The notes beneath the pieces are model-generated. The model was given only the letters and a program-made list of their open reading frames with translations, had not been told where the DNA came from and did not search any database. Source: Terrisporobacter vanillatitrophus (GTDB taxonomy: Bacteria > Bacillota > Clostridia > Peptostreptococcales > Peptostreptococcaceae). From it: DNA of 64,000 nucleotides. Shown in pieces: positions 35,400-44,178 of the stretch (positions are counted from its first letter, which is position 1; each line of letters starts with the position of its first letter). Position numbers and translations under genes: made by a program. The DNA lies in contig NZ_CP154625.1 in the NCBI RefSeq assembly GCF_051148895.1, positions 2,170,001-2,234,000 of the forward strand, written 5' to 3'.

Positions 35400-35418
35400 T
35401 CCCCTACAGGGGGGTATA
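35400..35418 (-). promoter_or_regulatory. Putative CsoR operator
   Basis: The minus strand reads ATACCCCCCTGTAGGGG, a GC-rich pseudo-palindrome of the kind CsoR repressors bind. It lies about 245 bp upstream of the lipoprotein gene that heads the cop operon. Confidence 0.5.
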
Positions 35419-35770
35419 TTCAAATACTAATATAAAAGCTGAGGTATGTCAACCTCTTTTTAAAATTTATTTCTACCATATCTATAGCTAGTAATTAACA
35501 TTATCTACTTGATTCATTAATAACAATATTGCTTCCCACCAATACACTAATTATCCTGTATTCATTGGCGGTTCAGATTCATGGTACTTTATCATGTCTT
35601 TCTTCATTTCCGCTCTATAAAATATTACATTAACATATGAGTAGGTTATATTTTGGAACTATTAAATCATAAATTTTTATATATGGACTTAAAATCATAT
35701 ACTGTTGTTTTTAATCATACTTTAAATACCTATAATAAATTTATAGATTTATTTTACTTTAATTTGTAGA

Positions 35771-35801
35771 AAAAAATCGTGGGTAATAACCCACGATTTT
35801 A
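35771..35801 (-). terminator. Terminator of the DUF1540 gene
   Basis: AAAATCGTGGGT-aata-ACCCACGATTTT, a perfect stem with flanking T residues. Confidence 0.85.
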
Positions 35802-35834
35802 ATATTTTTATTAAAGAGTTCTTTTTTTACATTT

Positions 35835-36152
35835 TTATGATCTACATTCAAATGTACCACAAGATGCATTTGCTGCCACTATGTGAACATCTTCTGCATA
35901 GCAATTTCCATTCTCATTATATACACAGTTACTTGCACTACATCTAATTGTTTCTGGCACAGTTTTTTTATTGTCATGAAGACTGGATAAATTATCGTGA
36001 GCATGGCCACCTTCTTCAACAAAAGTATTACAATTTGTTTCTTGAACAGTTTTGGCAGTAAGACCTTTTACGTTGATTACCCCTGCCATGCAATCACAGC
36101 TTTTATTATGAACACAATTAGTAGCTTTACAAGTTACGCTAGTACTTTTCAT
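35835..36152 (-). CDS. DUF1540 protein, two tandem domains
   Basis: Protein of 105 aa from the ATG at 36152, with AGGAGG seven bases upstream; the ATG at 36176 has no ribosome site. It holds two DUF1540 units with matching cysteines: CKATNCVHNKSCDC...CNTF and CSASNCVYNENGNCYAED...CGTF. The family binds metal, probably via these cysteines, and is common in Clostridia, often in sporulation gene sets. Function is not established. Monocistronic. Confidence 0.85.
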   Translation of the reverse strand: MKSTSVTCKATNCVHNKSCDCMAGVINVKGLTAKTVQETNCNTFVEEGGHAHDNLSSLHDNKKTVPETIRCSASNCVYNENGNCYAEDVHIVAANASCGTFECRS

Positions 36153-36261
36153 ATGATACCTCCTACATTTTTTCATTCTTATTATGTGCTAAATGTAAGT
36201 AAATAATTATTTATTTTTTAACTTTTAAGATTATTAAAATATAGGTGATTGATATTTGTAT

Positions 36262-37110
36262 TTATTCATCTAGTTTTACAAATTCATATCCTTCTTTTCT
36301 TAATTTTATAAGAGCTTCTTTTAGCCCTTCATATGTATATCCATTTGGTTGATTAAAATGAGAAATTATAATATCTCCAGCCTTACTTTTACTAACTTCA
36401 TTTATTACTTCTTCCTTGGAAAATGTTGCTCCACCGTCACCATTTATACTAAATCCAGCTATTTTATATCCCAGTTTCTCTGCAATTTTTATGGAAACTT
36501 CATCATAATAAGCCGTACCAGATCTAAAGTATTTAGGCTTTTTACCTGTCAATTTATATATTTCATCTTCATTTAATTTTATTTCTTTTATAACATCTTC
36601 CACGTTTGATGTTCCTTCTATATTATAAATAGATTTTTTATTTACTGATAAGGGCTTATGACTATATCCATGATTTTCAATCTCAAAATTATTATTTTTA
36701 GATAAATTTATAAAAATATCTTTGTTATCTTCTATCCATCTATAATTTATAAATAATGTGGCAGGAATATTTTCTTTATCCAAAAAGTTTATTATTTCCT
36801 TATCATATTTACTTCCCTGTTTTCCACCACATGCATCTAAAGTTAGCGCTATTTCTTTATTTTTATCATCTATATGGCTTACTACTCCTTTTAAATGTTC
36901 ACCCCATTCTTTTGGCTCAACATTTTCATAAGCTTTAATAATACCTTTTATCTTATCTTCTTCATTTTTCTCTTTTGTATCTTTTTCAATTTGAGATGTA
37001 TCTGCTTTAATATTATTTTCTTGTATACTGTCCTCCCTTATATCTGACTTCTTACTACAACCTGTTGTAATTATTAGCATACATAAAATACTAAATATAA
37101 TTTTCTTCAT
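36262..37110 (-). CDS. Polysaccharide deacetylase lipoprotein
   Basis: Carbohydrate esterase 4-type enzyme of 282 aa, anchored by the lipobox ITTGC (Cys18). A charged linker precedes the NodB domain (about 75-280). Motif 1 is LTLDACGG rather than TFDDG, a known variant, with the catalytic Asp kept. Motif 2 is ENHGYSHKPLS with metal-binding His residues. Motif 3 is YFRSGTAYYDE, and ISHFNQPNG is near the end. It probably de-N-acetylates peptidoglycan or another surface glycan. Monocistronic. Confidence 0.87.
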   Translation of the reverse strand: MKKIIFSILCMLIITTGCSKKSDIREDSIQENNIKADTSQIEKDTKEKNEEDKIKGIIKAYENVEPKEWGEHLKGVVSHIDDKNKEIALTLDACGGKQGSKYDKEIINFLDKENIPATLFINYRWIEDNKDIFINLSKNNNFEIENHGYSHKPLSVNKKSIYNIEGTSNVEDVIKEIKLNEDEIYKLTGKKPKYFRSGTAYYDEVSIKIAEKLGYKIAGFSINGDGGATFSKEEVINEVSKSKAGDIIISHFNQPNGYTYEGLKEALIKLRKEGYEFVKLDE

Positions 37111-37211
37111 TTTTTATTCCTCCAATATATAACATTTATTATATTTCACTCAGTCCTTTTACCATATTTTTTCATCAACAATAATTATAGTTCAATACTT
37201 CAGTAAAATGT

Positions 37212-37248
37212 AAAAAAATCCCTCCTATTATATAATGAGGAGGGATTT
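37212..37248 (-). terminator. Terminator of the amidase gene
   Basis: AAAATCCCTCCTATTA / TAATGAGGAGGGATTTT stem with A and T runs. Confidence 0.85.
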
Positions 37249-37264
37249 TATATTCAAAAGCTTT

Positions 37265-38170
37265 CTATAAAGAAGTTATACTTTTTACATATGTGCTGCT
37301 GGCAGTTATATATAATCCTGACTTTAGCTTATACATATAATAACTACCTACTTTAACTTTTTTCATTACCGTAAAAACTTCACCTTTTTTTACAGTTCCA
37401 GCTACTGCACCATCATCCCATGATGGACAATTTCTAACGTTTAGCTCATCAGCAATAACTTTTACATATTTTACATTAGTAGGAACTTCCACGTCTTTTT
37501 CTGTACAAACAAATTCTTCCTCTGGTTTTACATAAGTCACATCAAAAGTTTTACAAATACCTTTACAAGTGGCCTCTGCATCATTTTTTTGGAATTCTGG
37601 ATCTAACATATACTTAGCCTCTGTCATATTATCCATAAATCCTGATTCAGTTAAAATAGCAGGCATTTTTGTATATTTAAGAACATAAAGGCTAAATCCT
37701 GAAATATCTATATCAGTTCTTACTCCATAATTTATGCAATCATGATCTTTATGCAATTGCCATAATTCTTCGTGCACATTTTTTGCTAATACTTTAGTTT
37801 TAGCTTGTGAATTGTAATGAATTATTGTTACTAATCCTTTAGCCTTAGTTTGCCACTCATCTCCTAGTGCGTTATAATGCTTGCTTACATAGGCGTCTGC
37901 ATTAGCTGTATTTGCACGGCTAACTCTTGTTTGTAGTGACGTATCCACATCAGTTGGAGCAACTAAAAGCACATCGAACCCACATCTTTTTAGTGCTTCT
38001 TCCAAATACTTTACTACAGCTTTATTAAATTCATTTTCTTTAATTACTTCACCTTTTTTTCTTACTAGTTTACCATCAATATATAAATCTTCTTTTAATG
38101 GTGGCGTTCTTTTCCCTGATGTTGCCATTCCATGACCATCATCCAGGGCAATAAGATACTTTTTCGCCAT
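37265..38170 (-). CDS. N-acetylmuramoyl-L-alanine amidase (Amidase_3) with SH3b domain
   Basis: Zinc-dependent peptidoglycan amidase of 301 aa. The Amidase_3 domain (about 5-190) has zinc ligands His13 (DDGHG), Glu47 and His98 (SKHYNA) and the catalytic ILTESGF. A C-terminal SH3b domain (about 220-298) has the NVRNCPSWDDG signature. There is no signal peptide, which is typical of phage endolysins or lytic enzymes released by other means. No other phage genes are nearby, so it is a stand-alone lysin-type gene. The start follows AGGAGGTGTTTAT. Confidence 0.93.
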   Translation of the reverse strand: MAKKYLIALDDGHGMATSGKRTPPLKEDLYIDGKLVRKKGEVIKENEFNKAVVKYLEEALKRCGFDVLLVAPTDVDTSLQTRVSRANTANADAYVSKHYNALGDEWQTKAKGLVTIIHYNSQAKTKVLAKNVHEELWQLHKDHDCINYGVRTDIDISGFSLYVLKYTKMPAILTESGFMDNMTEAKYMLDPEFQKNDAEATCKGICKTFDVTYVKPEEEFVCTEKDVEVPTNVKYVKVIADELNVRNCPSWDDGAVAGTVKKGEVFTVMKKVKVGSYYMYKLKSGLYITASSTYVKSITSL

Positions 38171-38370
38171 ATAAACACCTCCTACAACTAATATATAAAG
38201 TAGTTACATATTTTGACACTACTTTTATATTTAAATAATCTTAAAGTAGCTTCTTATTAAAAATATCTTATCATTCAAATGTAAATAAACTAGTCAAATT
38301 ATATTTTGAAATTTATATATATTTCCTTTATAATAAAATATATTCGAAATTTATGACAACTGGAGGATTT

Positions 38371-38910
38371 ATGACAAAAGAAACTCACTCAAAGGGTGGT
38401 TATATCGTAGGACTATTATTACTTCCTTACATACACAATACCTTCCTTGTGGGATATAACTTATCTTATAGTATAGTTCTCTTATTTATATATGCTTATT
38501 TTGCACATTTTGGAGCATTACTTAGCGATATAGATATGAGAGGATCATATATTAGTAAGAGATTTCCCATCATATATAAAATTTTTGGCAAAAGATTTAG
38601 GCATAGAAGTTTTACTCATAGTTTAATATTTGTAGGTCTAATCGCATTTATTGGAGAAATAGTTATAGTTTCAAGTAATGATAATATTGTATTTACTTGC
38701 ATTTTTAGCGGGCTTTTGGCTGGAGTAATCTCTCATATTTGTTTAGATTTAATTACAAAGGAAGGAGTAGAACTTTTTTATCCTGTGGGAATTAATTTTT
38801 CCATTCTACCAATAAAGACTAGTTCAAAAACTGAAAAAAATATTAGCAAAGCATTAAATCTTTTGGTAGTATTTCTTATTGGATATAGGTTTTATTTAAT
38901 TACATTATAG
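38371..38910 (+). CDS. YdjM/DUF457-family membrane-bound metal-dependent hydrolase
   Basis: Membrane protein of 179 aa from the ATG at 38371 (GGAGG six bases before); the ATG at 38353 lacks a ribosome site. The family motifs are THSKGG near the start, ALLSDIDMRGSY, and the His-rich HRSFTHSL, and the late SHICLDLITKEGVEL. About four helices. DUF457/YdjM proteins are predicted metal-dependent hydrolases; the substrate is unknown. A terminator follows 40 bp downstream. Confidence 0.85.
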   Translation: MTKETHSKGGYIVGLLLLPYIHNTFLVGYNLSYSIVLLFIYAYFAHFGALLSDIDMRGSYISKRFPIIYKIFGKRFRHRSFTHSLIFVGLIAFIGEIVIVSSNDNIVFTCIFSGLLAGVISHICLDLITKEGVELFYPVGINFSILPIKTSSKTEKNISKALNLLVVFLIGYRFYLITL

Positions 38911-38950
38911 AAAATTAATTTTGATTAATTTAATAATTTGTAAATTGAAA

Positions 38951-38980
38951 ATAGGGTGTATCTTTTTTGATACACCCTAG
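38951..38980 (+). terminator. Terminator after the YdjM-like gene
   Basis: GGGTGTATC-tttttt-GATACACCC. The stem nonamer is identical to the terminal nonamer of the IS element. Confidence 0.8.
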
Positions 38981-39039
38981 TATAACTATGTATATATTTA
39001 CAATTATTTTTTATCTGAAATTATGATTTAATGACTTTT

Positions 39040-39573
39040 CTATAAGATTAATCCCATAAGCATAATGTCAAAATATTCCCCATCTATATATGTTTCATTT
39101 TTTAATAGACCTTCTTCTTCAAACCCACACTTTTTATATAATTCTATAGCCCTTGGATTGTCTTTTCTTACAGCTAAGCTTATTCTAGTAGTTATACCGT
39201 TTGACTTACACCAATTTATTAACTCATCCATCATTATCTTTCCTAATCCTAAGTTACAGTACTCTTCTTTAATAACTATACCTAATTCACCTACATGTTT
39301 GCCTTTTTTCTTTTGGTTAGAATATATAGTACCTATTGAGATTATTTTATCATCTATTGTAGCAAGAATCATAGTATTATTATCTGACTTATTTACAGAT
39401 TTAATTGTGTGTTTTTGCTGTTCAACACTTACCTTATATTCATCTGCCCCAAAAGATAAGTATGTAGTTTCTCCACCTACTATATTATAAAATTCTATTA
39501 TTTCTTTAGCATCATTTTCTTTTGGACTTCTTAATACAACACTTAGATTATTTTTTGTTGAAACCATTTTCAT
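39040..39573 (-). CDS. GNAT-family N-acetyltransferase
   Basis: Acetyltransferase of about 177 aa. The acetyl-CoA motif VIKEEYCNLGLGKIMMDELI (Q/RxxGxG/A variant NLGLGK) and KKCGFEEEGLLKNETYIDGEY are typical of RimJ/RimL-like members. Two starts compete: the ATG at 39585, three bases after GGGGTGG, and the ATG at 39573, which has better spacing; I prefer 39573. The substrate is unknown. Monocistronic. Confidence 0.87.
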   Translation of the reverse strand: MKMVSTKNNLSVVLRSPKENDAKEIIEFYNIVGGETTYLSFGADEYKVSVEQQKHTIKSVNKSDNNTMILATIDDKIISIGTIYSNQKKKGKHVGELGIVIKEEYCNLGLGKIMMDELINWCKSNGITTRISLAVRKDNPRAIELYKKCGFEEEGLLKNETYIDGEYFDIMLMGLIL

Positions 39574-39681
39574 GATACATTCCACCCCGTCTTTTCTAAT
39601 TTCATACTAATTTTAATTTATTATATACTATAAATAATATAATACAGGGTAATATTAATCAACATATAGTGACACAAATTT

Positions 39682-39785
39682 CTAATTAACAACCTTATAT
39701 AAATAATACTTGCCAGCTAATTCTCTTTGAGGTGGCAACTTGGTTTCCAGCTCATTGGGTAATATTCAAAAGAATTTACAGGCAT
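39682..39785 (-). pseudogene. Remnant of a MocR/GntR-type regulator
   Basis: The minus strand has AAGGAGTGAG, then ATG at 39785 reading MPVNSFEYYPMSWKP, the typical first residues of MocR (GntR-aminotransferase) regulators. A shifted frame follows with KLPPQRELAGKY, the GntR helix-turn-helix signature, and then a stop at 39682. The segment between is deleted, and the whole aminotransferase domain is gone. It is divergent from the phzF-family gene at 39892. Confidence 0.65.
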
Positions 39786-39891
39786 TTTCTCACTCCTTAT
39801 TTAAACATTGTATTGCATACAATTATAATATTGATTGCAAAAATTATCAATGTTACAATTTTTTTAAGATTATATTTTAGGAGGTTATAAG

Positions 39892-40779
39892 ATGAATAAA
39901 ATTAAAATTAAGCAAGTAGATGCTTTTACTTCTGTTCCTTTTGGAGGTAATCCAGCTGGTGTTGTGACAGATGCCAATAATCTGGACGATTCTATAAAAC
40001 AAAAGATTGCAAAAGAAATGAACCTTTCAGAAACTGCCTTTGTTTCTTATTCTGACAAAGCAGACTTTAAAGTTCAATTTTTCACTCCAAAATTTGAAGT
40101 AGACTTATGTGGTCACGCTACTATTGCAACTTTTGATACTTTATACAAAGAAAATAAACTGGATTTAAGTAAAGACAAATTTTATCAAGAAACTAAAGCA
40201 GGCGTTTTGCCTGTTGAAATTAGAAGTGTTGATGATAGAAAAATTTTTATGATGACTCAAGTAAATCCCAAGTTTGTAAACTTAGATCATTTTAGAAAAG
40301 AAATTGCACAATCATTAAATATTAATTGTGAAGATTTATTGCCTTATCCAATGGAAAGTGTTAGTACTGGTCTTTGGTGGCTTGTATTTGGTGTAAAAAA
40401 TTTGGAAATATTAAAAAATATTACTCCAAATTTAGATAAAATATATAAATTAAGTGAAGAAAATAATTTTGTTGGTATTTCTCTATTTACTATGGAAACC
40501 TTTAATGATGACTGCACTTATCATGTAAGATCCATAGCTCCATACTGTGGTGTAGCAGAAGATCCTGTCTGTGGTACTGGCAATGGTAGTGTATCCTCTT
40601 ATATTGTTCACCATAAATTAATAAATGAAAATCAATCATCTTTAGTAGGAGAGCAAGGTCATTTTGTTGAAAGACCTGGCAAGGTCTATGTGGAAATAAA
40701 AAGTGACAATAATGAAATCATAGATATAAAAATCGGTGGTGAAGCAATGACTATTTTGGATGGTGAAATTTTATACTAA
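39892..40779 (+). CDS. PhzF-family isomerase/epimerase
   Basis: Predicted cytoplasmic enzyme of 295 aa in the diaminopimelate-epimerase fold superfamily. The start QVDAFTSVPFGGNPAGVV and the block LCGHATIA are family signatures; the catalytic glutamate is Glu47 in LSETAFV. GTGNGSVSSY is the second phosphate-binding-like loop. The substrate is unknown; most PhzF relatives outside phenazine clusters are uncharacterised. The former neighbour regulator has decayed. A bidirectional terminator follows. Confidence 0.9.
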   Translation: MNKIKIKQVDAFTSVPFGGNPAGVVTDANNLDDSIKQKIAKEMNLSETAFVSYSDKADFKVQFFTPKFEVDLCGHATIATFDTLYKENKLDLSKDKFYQETKAGVLPVEIRSVDDRKIFMMTQVNPKFVNLDHFRKEIAQSLNINCEDLLPYPMESVSTGLWWLVFGVKNLEILKNITPNLDKIYKLSEENNFVGISLFTMETFNDDCTYHVRSIAPYCGVAEDPVCGTGNGSVSSYIVHHKLINENQSSLVGEQGHFVERPGKVYVEIKSDNNEIIDIKIGGEAMTILDGEILY

Positions 40780-40785
40780 TATAAC

Positions 40786-40822
40786 AATAGGATAGTTATT
40801 TATGATAAATAACTATCCTATT
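40786..40822. terminator. Bidirectional terminator
   Basis: AATAGGATAGTTATTTA / TAAATAACTATCCTATT, a perfect 17-bp stem between convergent genes. Confidence 0.85.
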
Positions 40823-40835
40823 ATATTTGAGTGAC

Positions 40836-42047
40836 TTAATTAGCCAGCTTATCTGTCTCATCTTTATCATCACCACTACAAAGAAGTTTTTTGTAAGTAC
40901 TGTCTATTCCTATAGCTCCAAATGGTGCAGTAATAAGTATGGCAAGAACTGCCACTGTTAAAACTAGGTTACCACAATCAAGCCCCATAGCTAATGGCAT
41001 ACTTCCAATAGCTGCTTGCACTGTAGCTTTTGGTGTATAGGCTATCATACAGAACAATCTTTCCTTCATAGAAAGCTTTGTTTTTATTAAACAAGCATAA
41101 ACACCAATCATTCTAAGGACTAAGGCAAATAATATTAATATTACTACTGGTATTCCAGCCTCAATTGCATATTTTACATTTACAGTTGCTCCAACTAAAA
41201 CAAACAATATTATTTCTGCAGCAAGCCATAACTTATTATATTTATTTGATAATCTTACTGCTAACATTTCATATTTAGCTTTAATTAATATTCCCATACT
41301 CATAATTGCAAGTAATCCTGACATAGGAATTATATTTTCCAAGCTATTTTGTAATTCTATCAATAAGAAAGAAACACTAAGTATTATTATTACTTTTATA
41401 GAATCTCTAAAGTGAACTTTCTTAAATAATTTTATTAAAACAATTCCCATAAGTATACCAACTAATATTCCCATTATTATTGAAATTGGTATTTGGGCAA
41501 AACTTGATAAAGATATATCTCCACCCTTTGCCAAACCTGTAAAAGCAGTAAATAATACTATTACGAAAATATCATCAACTGATGCACCAGCCATAATTAA
41601 TTGGGGAATACTATTTTCTTTTCCTATTTTTTGTTCTATCAAATTAATCATTCTTGGAACAATAATAGCTGGAGATACAGCTGCAACTACAGTTCCCATA
41701 ATTGCTGCTTCTAACACTGTAACTCCTAATAATTTTGGTGCAATCAAAACAACAGCCAAAATTTCAAAACATGCAGGCACAAAACACATTAATATGGCAG
41801 GACGACCTACTTTCTTCAAATCTTTCACATCTAGAGATAATCCAGCTCTAGTTAAAATAATTACAAGAGCCAACTGTCTAAGATCTGATGAAATGGCTAA
41901 TATCTTATCATCCAATAAATTAAATGCATAAGGACTTAGTAAAATCCCTGTAAAAATCATTCCCATTAAGCTGGGTAATTTCAACTTATTAAATATACTT
42001 CCCATTAATAAGCCAAATAAAAAAATAATTGCTAAACTTGTTAACAT
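40836..42047 (-). CDS. CPA-type cation:proton antiporter under a fluoride riboswitch
   Basis: Membrane antiporter of 403 aa with about 12 helices. It has the Kef/NhaA-like pattern of glycine-rich helices and polar breaks: VILTRAGLSLDVKDL, an AAVSPAIIVPRM segment, and MAGASVDDIFVIVLF with the paired Asp residues of the ion site. The C-terminal TrkA-N domain of Kef systems is absent. The gene is preceded by a fluoride riboswitch (42070-42165), so it is probably induced by fluoride and may help expel it or restore ion balance (inference). The start follows AGGAGGTAGAG. Confidence 0.9.
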   Translation of the reverse strand: MLTSLAIIFLFGLLMGSIFNKLKLPSLMGMIFTGILLSPYAFNLLDDKILAISSDLRQLALVIILTRAGLSLDVKDLKKVGRPAILMCFVPACFEILAVVLIAPKLLGVTVLEAAIMGTVVAAVSPAIIVPRMINLIEQKIGKENSIPQLIMAGASVDDIFVIVLFTAFTGLAKGGDISLSSFAQIPISIIMGILVGILMGIVLIKLFKKVHFRDSIKVIIILSVSFLLIELQNSLENIIPMSGLLAIMSMGILIKAKYEMLAVRLSNKYNKLWLAAEIILFVLVGATVNVKYAIEAGIPVVILILFALVLRMIGVYACLIKTKLSMKERLFCMIAYTPKATVQAAIGSMPLAMGLDCGNLVLTVAVLAILITAPFGAIGIDSTYKKLLCSGDDKDETDKLAN

Positions 42048-42069
42048 CTCTACCTCCTATTCTTTGCAT

Positions 42070-42165
42070 AAAAAAAGCTGATAATTTCCGTGACAAAATA
42101 ATCACAGAAGTCATCAGCATAAATGCGGTTTAAGTGTAAACTTTGGGAGAACTTCATTCCCATGT
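42070..42165 (-). promoter_or_regulatory. Fluoride riboswitch (crcB motif) with overlapping terminator
   Basis: Reading the minus strand, GGGAATGAAGTTCTCCC (42161-42145) matches the first conserved stem-loop. AAACCGC then ATGCTGATGACTTCTG (to about 42105) matches the second conserved block. The loop GAAGT and the downstream ACTTC pair as the pseudoknot; in common examples they are GGAGT/ACTCC, so the change is compensatory. The 3' part GCTGAT...ATCAGC (42118-42077) forms an intrinsic terminator with seven T. The expected logic is ON with fluoride. Confidence 0.9.
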
Positions 42166-42270
42166 TTTCATTCTATCATAATTTTTAATTTTTTTCAATC
42201 AATATTATCTTCATCATTATTTAATTCTTGTTCAGCTTAATCCTTATTTATTGTTTTATTGACTCATAAT

Positions 42271-42305
42271 AAAAAAATCCGTATCACTTACTTGTGATAC
42301 GGTTC
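42271..42305 (-). terminator. Terminator of the DUF2935 gene
   Basis: CCGTATCAC-aagta-GTGATACGG with seven T on the minus strand. Confidence 0.85.
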
Positions 42306-42324
42306 TTTATTTCACATAAATTAA

Positions 42325-43239
42325 TTACATTTCTTTATAAGTTTCTAGTAATCTAATATAATGATTTGCCTCTCTTAGTACATGATCTGCAAGAAGTGGT
42401 AATATTATAGATTTAATTTTACACCTAGAAATACCATCTGTACCTGCTTGTTTGAAATTCTTAAGTTGAACAGTTTGATCTAAAGTTTGATTTAAAACAC
42501 TGTTTATGGTCATATTTGTCATATTCTGAGCCTCTTCAATTAAATCTTTAAATGTATCTGCAAACTGATCTGCAGTTTCAATTAAGTCATCTTCTGAAGG
42601 GTCAAGTAATCCCCTTATAAAAAGTGCATGTTCCATCATAATTTCATCCCAGAATAATTCAGTTTCTCTAGTATCTTTAGAATCAATGTCAACTCTATTT
42701 TGAAGGTTATCTATTAATGCTAAATATAACTCAGCTTCATGAATTGTATGTTCAATAAGTGACGGATAATTAAGGTTAAGTAAATTGCATGATAAAACAC
42801 CATCTAATATTCTCCTCTTAAACTTAATAAGTCCGTTAAGAAGTATTTTTCCATTGGCGTTAAGTTGATTTACATAGTTTATTAAATTAGAGCTAACCTG
42901 AGGATTTTGACCACTACGTAGTTTTGATTCCATTTCGGTTATACTTTGATTTATCTCTATACCTGTCAGTGCCTGAGTTTTTGCTTCTGTTCCTAATGTG
43001 AAATCAGTTATAATTTCTCCTGAGTTTAAAACAATTGGTCTTATTATTCCATTACTAGCACTCACTGTATAGGATAATAATTTTTCAAATTCATTTTTAT
43101 AATGTTCTGCTCTCCTAGCAAATTCTGAGTCTTTAGGCGTGAATCCAACCTCTAAAAAAAGTGAATGCTCTTTCATTATTCTTGCAAAAAATAAATGTAG
43201 CTCAAGTGACAATATAGCGTATTTTTGATCGTTTATCAT
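42325..43239 (-). CDS. DUF2935 protein
   Basis: Helical protein of 304 aa. It has two related halves, each with a LELHLFFARIMKEHSLFLE / ELFWDEIMMEHALFIRGLLDP-type helix pair, as in DUF2935 and other ferritin-like or haemerythrin-like bundles. The conserved Glu and His residues suggest metal binding. Function unknown; the family is common in Clostridium and Bacillus. Monocistronic. The start follows AAGGGGGCACT. Confidence 0.85.
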   Translation of the reverse strand: MINDQKYAILSLELHLFFARIMKEHSLFLEVGFTPKDSEFARRAEHYKNEFEKLLSYTVSASNGIIRPIVLNSGEIITDFTLGTEAKTQALTGIEINQSITEMESKLRSGQNPQVSSNLINYVNQLNANGKILLNGLIKFKRRILDGVLSCNLLNLNYPSLIEHTIHEAELYLALIDNLQNRVDIDSKDTRETELFWDEIMMEHALFIRGLLDPSEDDLIETADQFADTFKDLIEEAQNMTNMTINSVLNQTLDQTVQLKNFKQAGTDGISRCKIKSIILPLLADHVLREANHYIRLLETYKEM

Positions 43240-43341
43240 AGTGCCCCCTTAAAATACTTTTTCTAAATTCTATGCATTACAATACTCATTAATGATAAAA
43301 GCTATATAATATTTTGTAATACTCCATCTTAGTATAATTAT

Positions 43342-43371
43342 AAAAAGACTTGAAGATACTCTCCAAGTCTT
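43342..43371 (-). terminator. Terminator of the YtrA-type ABC operon
   Basis: AAGACTTG / CAAGTCTT with a T-rich minus-strand flank. Confidence 0.75.
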
Positions 43372-43377
43372 AATTAT

Positions 43378-44178
43378 TTATTCAAGGTTTAATTTTTTAT
43401 TTAATATCCAACTAGTTAATAAGAACAGCACTACCCCTATAATTAATTCCAATGATACATAAGTAAGATATGAACCCGTAAGACTACTTGTAATTTCTAC
43501 TTCTGTAACTGACCCTAATATATTGTTTCTCACAAAGTTTTGTAAATTAGTTATAATTAAATTTATAATAAAAAATAATATTACTCCAGCTGCCACCCTA
43601 TGCTTGCTAAGTTGCGGTAATTGACCAATAGATAAAGATAAATAAATTATTAATACAAATATACCATAGCTTATTAATAGACCTAAAAGCATATAAACTG
43701 TAAACTGTATACCTTCAGTTAAAAATTGTGCGTTTGTAAATACTTTTAAAAATTCTACTATATTAATATCTCCGGCGATTACACCGATTATTATAAATGA
43801 TAATGATGCCACAATAGCACTGATAATTACATATATTAAAGCTACTAAAAGTTTAGATAATATTAAACTACTGCTTTTCACAGGCAAAGTAAACATTAAA
43901 TATCCTTCTTCATCAAGTAAATTTTTCTTAAATCTTTGAATTGTAAGCACTATAGTAATTACAAATAAAGCAACAAATAAGGCAACTAAAACTAGCATTA
44001 AAATGCCTTGAGTATTATAGGCTGTAAGATTCCTAGGAAGTCCATCTATTACTTCATTTTTAAAATTTACACCAATATATACTCCATTTATTACTGCTAA
44101 TAGCAAAATTCCTAAATATAAGGGGAAAAATATTCTTCCACAAGCTTTAAATTCATATTTTATTAATTTACCTAACAT
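43378..44178 (-). CDS. ABC-2-type permease subunit
   Basis: Membrane protein of 266 aa with six helices and an N-terminal cytoplasmic start MLGKLIKYEFKACGR, the usual opening of ABC-2 permeases. It overlaps the ATPase gene by 7 bp, so translation is coupled. It is the export channel of the GntR/ATPase/permease operon. Substrate unknown. Confidence 0.88.
   Translation of the reverse strand: MLGKLIKYEFKACGRIFFPLYLGILLLAVINGVYIGVNFKNEVIDGLPRNLTAYNTQGILMLVLVALFVALFVITIVLTIQRFKKNLLDEEGYLMFTLPVKSSSLILSKLLVALIYVIISAIVASLSFIIIGVIAGDINIVEFLKVFTNAQFLTEGIQFTVYMLLGLLISYGIFVLIIYLSLSIGQLPQLSKHRVAAGVILFFIINLIITNLQNFVRNNILGSVTEVEITSSLTGSYLTYVSLELIIGVVLFLLTSWILNKKLNLE

Larger units (their letters stand above)
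35158..35834. other. Long intergenic region upstream of the copper operon
   Basis: 677 bp, mostly AT-rich with two striking GC tracts: a G9 run near 35241-35249, and CCTCCCCCCT with CCCCTACAGGGGGGTAT at 35391-35417. A plus-strand hairpin GAGGT-atgtca-ACCTC followed by T5 lies at about 35443-35464. A minus-strand coding remnant (35488-35607) reads KKDMIKYHESEPPMNTG, an in-frame stop, then more sequence. Confidence 0.5.

Noticed and set aside
37265..38170. Prophage lysis cassette
   Set aside because: The amidase looks like an endolysin, but no holin, capsid, integrase or other phage gene is nearby.
39700..39790. Riboswitch-like sequence ahead of phzF
   Set aside because: The conserved-looking segment is explained better as the coding remnant of a MocR regulator on the other strand.
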